Origin: Anaerobium acetethylicum
GTDB lineage: Bacteria; Bacillota; Clostridia; Lachnospirales; Lachnospiraceae
Reading direction: 5' to 3'
Length of the DNA: 64,000 bases
Assembly: GCF_900096945.1 (NCBI RefSeq)
Contig: NZ_FMKA01000008.1
Location: forward strand, 1 to 64,000
The first letter of the stretch is position 1; the number at the start of each line of letters is the position of its first letter. Made by a program: the position numbers and the translations under genes. The notes beneath the pieces were generated by a model. It made no database searches. It saw only the letters and a list, made by a program, of their open reading frames with translations, and had not been told where the DNA came from. Shown one piece after another: positions 61,011-64,000 of this stretch.

Positions 61011-61847
61011 ATGATCAGACTTGTTGCTACCGATATTGACGGCACCCTTGTTGAAGAGGGAAAAAACAACATTAACACAGAACTGCATGATATCGTCTGT
61101 GAACTTAAAAAAAAGGGCATTGTATTCGCTGCTGCAAGCGGAAGGCAGTACTTCAATGTAAGGCGCCTGTTTGAACCGGTCGACCATGACATGATATTTA
61201 TTGCCGAGAATGGCGCATATGTTGTGTGCAGGGACGTCGAAATAGATGTGGTGGCCATTGAAAGGGAACTTGTAGCCGGACTGGTTGAAGACATGCGAAA
61301 GCTGGAAAACTGCAGGTTCGTGGCATGTGCAAAAGATGCACTCTATGTGGAATCAAAAGACGAAGAATTCATTGACCTGCTCGTCAACGGCTATAAATAT
61401 ATTGTGGAAATCGTGGATGACGTGCTGACTGTAGAGTCTTCTATTATCAAGCTTTCAATCTTCAAGAAGGATGATATAGACAGTATCGCAGAAGAGATTT
61501 CACCGAAATGGAATGATAAGCTGAAGGTCGTCGTATCCGGACAGGACTGGATGGATTTTATGGAACTGTCAGTGGATAAGGGCGCAGCCATTGAGAAAAT
61601 CCAGAGAACGCTGGGAATCGCGATAGAAGAAACAATGGTATTTGGCGATAATCTGAATGATATTGGAATGTTCGCAAGGGCAGGCGAGAGTTTTGCCGTC
61701 GGGAATGCAAGACCTGAAGTGAAGGCGGCTGCAAAGCATATAGCAGACACGAATGTAAACCACGGGGTCCTGAAAGTCCTGAAGGCGCTGCTTGAAAAAA
61801 TGGAACAGATCAAAGAAGAAAGTGAGGGTCATAAAAACGATGTATGA
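61011..61847 (+). CDS. Cof-type HAD hydrolase
   Basis: A 278-aa subfamily IIB HAD phosphatase. Motif I is ATDIDGTLVEEG, motif II AAASGRQYFN, motif III K in the DKGAAIEKIQ segment, and motif IV FGDNLNDIGMFARAG. The C2-type cap lies in the middle. These enzymes dephosphorylate sugar phosphates or flavin precursors. The substrate here is unknown. It is the second of two adjacent phosphatases of different subclasses and overlaps the next small gene by 8 bases. Confidence 0.9.
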   Translation: MIRLVATDIDGTLVEEGKNNINTELHDIVCELKKKGIVFAAASGRQYFNVRRLFEPVDHDMIFIAENGAYVVCRDVEIDVVAIERELVAGLVEDMRKLENCRFVACAKDALYVESKDEEFIDLLVNGYKYIVEIVDDVLTVESSIIKLSIFKKDDIDSIAEEISPKWNDKLKVVVSGQDWMDFMELSVDKGAAIEKIQRTLGIAIEETMVFGDNLNDIGMFARAGESFAVGNARPEVKAAAKHIADTNVNHGVLKVLKALLEKMEQIKEESEGHKNDV

Positions 61848-62103
61848 ATTTGATGAAGAATGTCTGAAGGTATTTTTGAAAAAGCAGGGACAGCTGTTTC
61901 CGGAACCGGTAGCGGAAAGCCTTGAAGAAGCAGATGAATTTTTGCAGGACTGCATGGCAGTCGTATTAGTTTCACTGAAGGAAGTAAAAGAGTACTGGGA
62001 AGAAAACGGGATGGACGTAGAAGGAATGACCCTGGAAGAGATTGAAGAATCCGCTGAAGTATTTCCGCTTTCGAACGGCAGATATCTTGTCGTGGAGGCA
62101 TAA
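61840..62103 (+). CDS. Small acidic protein of unknown function, 87 aa
   Basis: ATG 61840 follows GTGAGGGTCATAAAA inside the end of the HAD gene. The product begins MYEFDEECLKVFLKKQGQLF and is predicted mostly helical and acidic, with no signal peptide or membrane segment. I recognise no family. Overlap with the HAD gene and 4 bp spacing to the foldase gene place it in the same operon. A longer frame from a TTG at 61792 has no ribosome binding site. Confidence 0.75.
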   Translation: MYEFDEECLKVFLKKQGQLFPEPVAESLEEADEFLQDCMAVVLVSLKEVKEYWEENGMDVEGMTLEEIEESAEVFPLSNGRYLVVEA

Positions 62104-62107
62104 TTGC

Positions 62108-63163
62108 ATGAATCAGAGGAGAAAACTGTTTCTCATAATGGTGGCAGCTATCATAGCAGTTATAGCGATGGTGTCGAGCTGTGGGAAATCAGGCTCGAAA
62201 ATCGTGTTTACAACAGGGCTTTCAAATGATGAGGTCTTTAAAATCGATGGAAGCGTCTGCGTCCTTCCTGAAGCCATGGTTTATCTGACCACCGTACAGA
62301 ACCAGTATGAAAACACATATGGGGTGGAGATGTGGGAACAGGATTTCGGAGGAACGACTCTTGAAGAGTATGTGAAAGAATCGGTGATCTCTCAGCTGGC
62401 CCAGATCAAGAGCATGGCCATTCTGGCGAAGGACAGGGAAATATCCCTGGGCGAGGAGGAATCAGCCCTTGTGGCAGAATCAGCAAAAGAGTATTTTGCA
62501 ACTCTGGATGAAAAAGAGATAGAATATCTAAATGTCACAGAGGAGATTATTGCCGGAATGTACGCAGACTATGCACTGGCAAATAAAGTCTATACAGAAC
62601 TTACTAAAGATGTGGATACGGAAGTAAGCGATGACGAAGCCAGAATCATCACGGTGCAGCATATTCTGATCAAGAACTATGGAACTGATGCGGATGGCAG
62701 CAGGACAGAACTAAGCCTGGATGAGAAACAGGCTGCAAAGGCAAAGGCTGAAGAGGTGCTCGCCAGAGCCCAGGCAGGCGAAGCGTTTACCATGCTTGCA
62801 GAGACATATAATGAAGATTCGGAAACGGAATATACATTTGGAAGAGGTACCATGTCAGAAACGTTCGAAGCTGCTGCTTTTAATATGGAGGACGGAGAAC
62901 TGAGCGGAATAGTCGAGACCGAGTTCGGATATCATATCCTCAAATGCATCGTAAGCTATGACAAAGAAGAGACCGACAAGAATAAGCTGACGATCGCACA
63001 GCAGCGGAAGACGGAAGCCTTCAATGAAATATATAATTTTTACACAGCGGAGCTGCCATCGGAATTTAACGACAAGCTCTGGGACGGGATTGAATTCGAA
63101 AGTGGAGACGGAATCGAAACCACAGAGTTTTTCGATGTCTATAATAGTAAATTTGGGGCGTGA
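62108..63163 (+). CDS. PrsA-like peptidylprolyl isomerase lipoprotein
   Basis: A 351-aa exported foldase. The signal peptide ends in lipobox VSSC (Cys 25). An N-terminal SurA/PrsA-like helical region (about 35-165) is followed by a parvulin domain (about 170-285: VQHILIKN, ARAQAGEAFTMLAETYNEDS, FGRGTMSETFEAAAFNMEDGELSGIVETEFGYHILKC). A C-terminal tail follows. It should assist folding of secreted proteins outside the membrane. ATG 62108 is set by the signal peptide. A longer frame from 62042 overlaps the upstream gene. Confidence 0.9.
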   Translation: MNQRRKLFLIMVAAIIAVIAMVSSCGKSGSKIVFTTGLSNDEVFKIDGSVCVLPEAMVYLTTVQNQYENTYGVEMWEQDFGGTTLEEYVKESVISQLAQIKSMAILAKDREISLGEEESALVAESAKEYFATLDEKEIEYLNVTEEIIAGMYADYALANKVYTELTKDVDTEVSDDEARIITVQHILIKNYGTDADGSRTELSLDEKQAAKAKAEEVLARAQAGEAFTMLAETYNEDSETEYTFGRGTMSETFEAAAFNMEDGELSGIVETEFGYHILKCIVSYDKEETDKNKLTIAQQRKTEAFNEIYNFYTAELPSEFNDKLWDGIEFESGDGIETTEFFDVYNSKFGA

Positions 63164-63190
63164 AGCTTCACAGGCGGATGAGCCAGAAAA

Positions 63191-63222
63191 GGAGGACCTA
63201 CATGTAAGGTCCTTCTTTTTTT
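63191..63222 (+). terminator. Terminator of the HAD-foldase operon
   Basis: GGAGGACCT / AAGGTCCTTC hairpin with a short loop, then TTTTTTT. Confidence 0.85.
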
Positions 63223-63283
63223 ATCCGAACAAACGGAAAGTGTCTGATTGTGACTGAAGGTGTTGTATTGTGTTGGTTTTGCG

Positions 63284-63312
63284 TTGACTTATTCATAAAA
63301 CAAAGGTATAAT
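63284..63312 (+). promoter_or_regulatory. Promoter of the glycyl radical enzyme gene
   Basis: TTGACT (63284-63289), exactly 17 bp, TATAAT (63307-63312), 77 bp before the start codon. Confidence 0.85.
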
Positions 63313-63388
63313 TAAAAGGATAATACAAAAAGCCTGCAAAAGAAGACAGCCTGCCGGCTGCCGGAATCATGCCATAAGGAGCGAGAAG

Positions 63389-64000
63389 ATGAAAAAGTAC
63401 TATGATGGAGAAATTCAGAAAAGTCCAAGAATCCAGGGGCTTGTTGATGATTTATACGAAAAGATGCCAGAAATAGAAGCAGACAGGGCAGTGCTGCTGA
63501 CGCGCTCCTATATGGAGACCGAAGGCGAGCCTGTGATCACGAGGAGAGCAAAAGCCTTCAGGACGATTTGTGAGGAGCTTCCTATTATAATCAGGAGGAA
63601 CGAGCTCATAGTGGGAAGCAATTCGAAATCGCCGAGAAGCTGCCAGGTATTTCCGGAATATTCCTTTGAGTGGCTGGAAGCTGAGTTCGATACAGTGGAG
63701 ACGAGAAGTGCAGATCCTTTTTATATATCAGAAGAGACAAAAAAATCACTTCATGAAGTCTTTCAGTACTGGAAGGGAAAAACCACATCAGAACTTGCGA
63801 CCTCATACATGGCGCCAGAAACACTCCTCGCGATGGAGCACAATATCTTTACGCCGGGGAATTACTTCTATAATGGCATCGGACACCTGACTGTACAGTA
63901 TGAAAAGATTCTCGCTGTCGGCTATAAGGGCATCATTGCCGAAGCAGAGGCGGAGCTTGCATGCTGCAGGGTGTCGGATGGTGATTATGCGAAAAAGTCC
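63389..64000 (+). CDS. Glycyl radical enzyme (pyruvate formate-lyase family), 5' part
   Basis: The frame is open from ATG 63389 to the window edge (204 codons, no stop). ATAAGGAGCGAGAAG precedes the ATG. The product begins MKKYYDGEIQKSPRIQGLVD and shows the PFL N-terminal domain: RAVLLTRSYMETEGEPVITRRAKAF, RRNELIVGSNSKSPRSCQVFPEY, and GNYFYNGIGHLTVQYEKILAVGYKGI. The last stretch resembles the diol/glycerol dehydratase and choline trimethylamine-lyase branch more than true PFL. The catalytic cysteine and glycyl loop lie beyond the window, so the reaction cannot be assigned. Such enzymes need an activating SAM radical enzyme and strict anaerobiosis. Confidence 0.88.
   Translation, partial: MKKYYDGEIQKSPRIQGLVDDLYEKMPEIEADRAVLLTRSYMETEGEPVITRRAKAFRTICEELPIIIRRNELIVGSNSKSPRSCQVFPEYSFEWLEAEFDTVETRSADPFYISEETKKSLHEVFQYWKGKTTSELATSYMAPETLLAMEHNIFTPGNYFYNGIGHLTVQYEKILAVGYKGIIAEAEAELACCRVSDGDYAKKS

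Overview
The window reads as a chromosomal segment of a mid-GC, anaerobic, probably spore-forming Clostridia member, near Lachnospiraceae or Anaerovoracaceae-type Eubacteriales. The exact family cannot be fixed from sequence alone. The evidence is a SigH-type sigma factor, a cysteine T-box, the clostridial block ispF / cysE-cysS-mrnC-rlmB-sigH, strong AGGAGG ribosome binding sites, many YesM/YesN two-component systems, a glycyl radical enzyme, and no respiratory genes. No rRNA, IS transposase, prophage or CRISPR array was seen.

Layout. 1-7.85 kb: tRNA-Val and tRNA-Met, ispF, an Eis-like acetyltransferase, a Cys T-box leading to cysE-cysS-mrnC-rlmB-sigH, then tRNA-Thr. 8.2-12 kb: L-fucose genes (isomerase, FGGY kinase, mutarotase), facing an aldose-1-epimerase-like gene. 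13.3-16.3 kb: a LacI-type regulator and an aldo/keto reductase, each preceded by a matching palindromic operator. 16.6-24.9 kb: a sugar sensing and uptake unit (YesN regulator, YesM kinase, anchored sugar-binding sensor, then RbsA/RbsC/RbsB-like ABC transporter). 25-28 kb: rhodanese-TtcA fusion, and a permease plus thioredoxin pair behind two ArsR-like dyads. 28-33.6 kb: sialate O-acetylesterase, TetR regulator, diguanylate cyclase, VOC protein, CLC-F-like antiporter. 33.8-40 kb: a 49-aa acidic protein, then a CUT1 oligosaccharide transporter with its own YesM/YesN pair. 40-41.8 kb: a RelA/SpoT-domain protein fused to TPRs. 42.2-45.2 kb: pabA-pabB-pabC on the minus strand. 45.7-53.9 kb: cupin, trxB, a receiver protein, glnS, DUF2225, a MocR regulator, LiaF/LiaG-like proteins. 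54.5-64 kb: maf, an ODP-type diiron / degenerate GGDEF / degenerate receiver protein directly upstream of a HEAT-repeat glycosyltransferase, two HAD phosphatases, a small protein, a PrsA-like foldase, and the start of a glycyl radical enzyme.

The intergenic DNA is rich in palindromic repeats. I distinguish four families. A is a nested palindrome with terminal inverted repeats, 7 copies. B is about 140 bp ending in a 33-bp hairpin that also occurs alone. C is a hairpin that also forms a 158-bp tandem array with a conserved RNA-like fold. D is bounded by GTTACTGTTCAC and its complement. None has a visible transposase here. They sit in leaders, between convergent genes and once supply a gene's stop codon.

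Carbohydrate acquisition is the main metabolic theme (fucose, two ABC systems with dedicated sensors, sialate esterase). The least familiar protein systems are the ODP/GGDEF/REC + HEAT-GT2 pair, the RelA-TPR protein and the 49-aa acidic protein. Starts were moved from the longest frame wherever a ribosome binding site or family alignment supported it.
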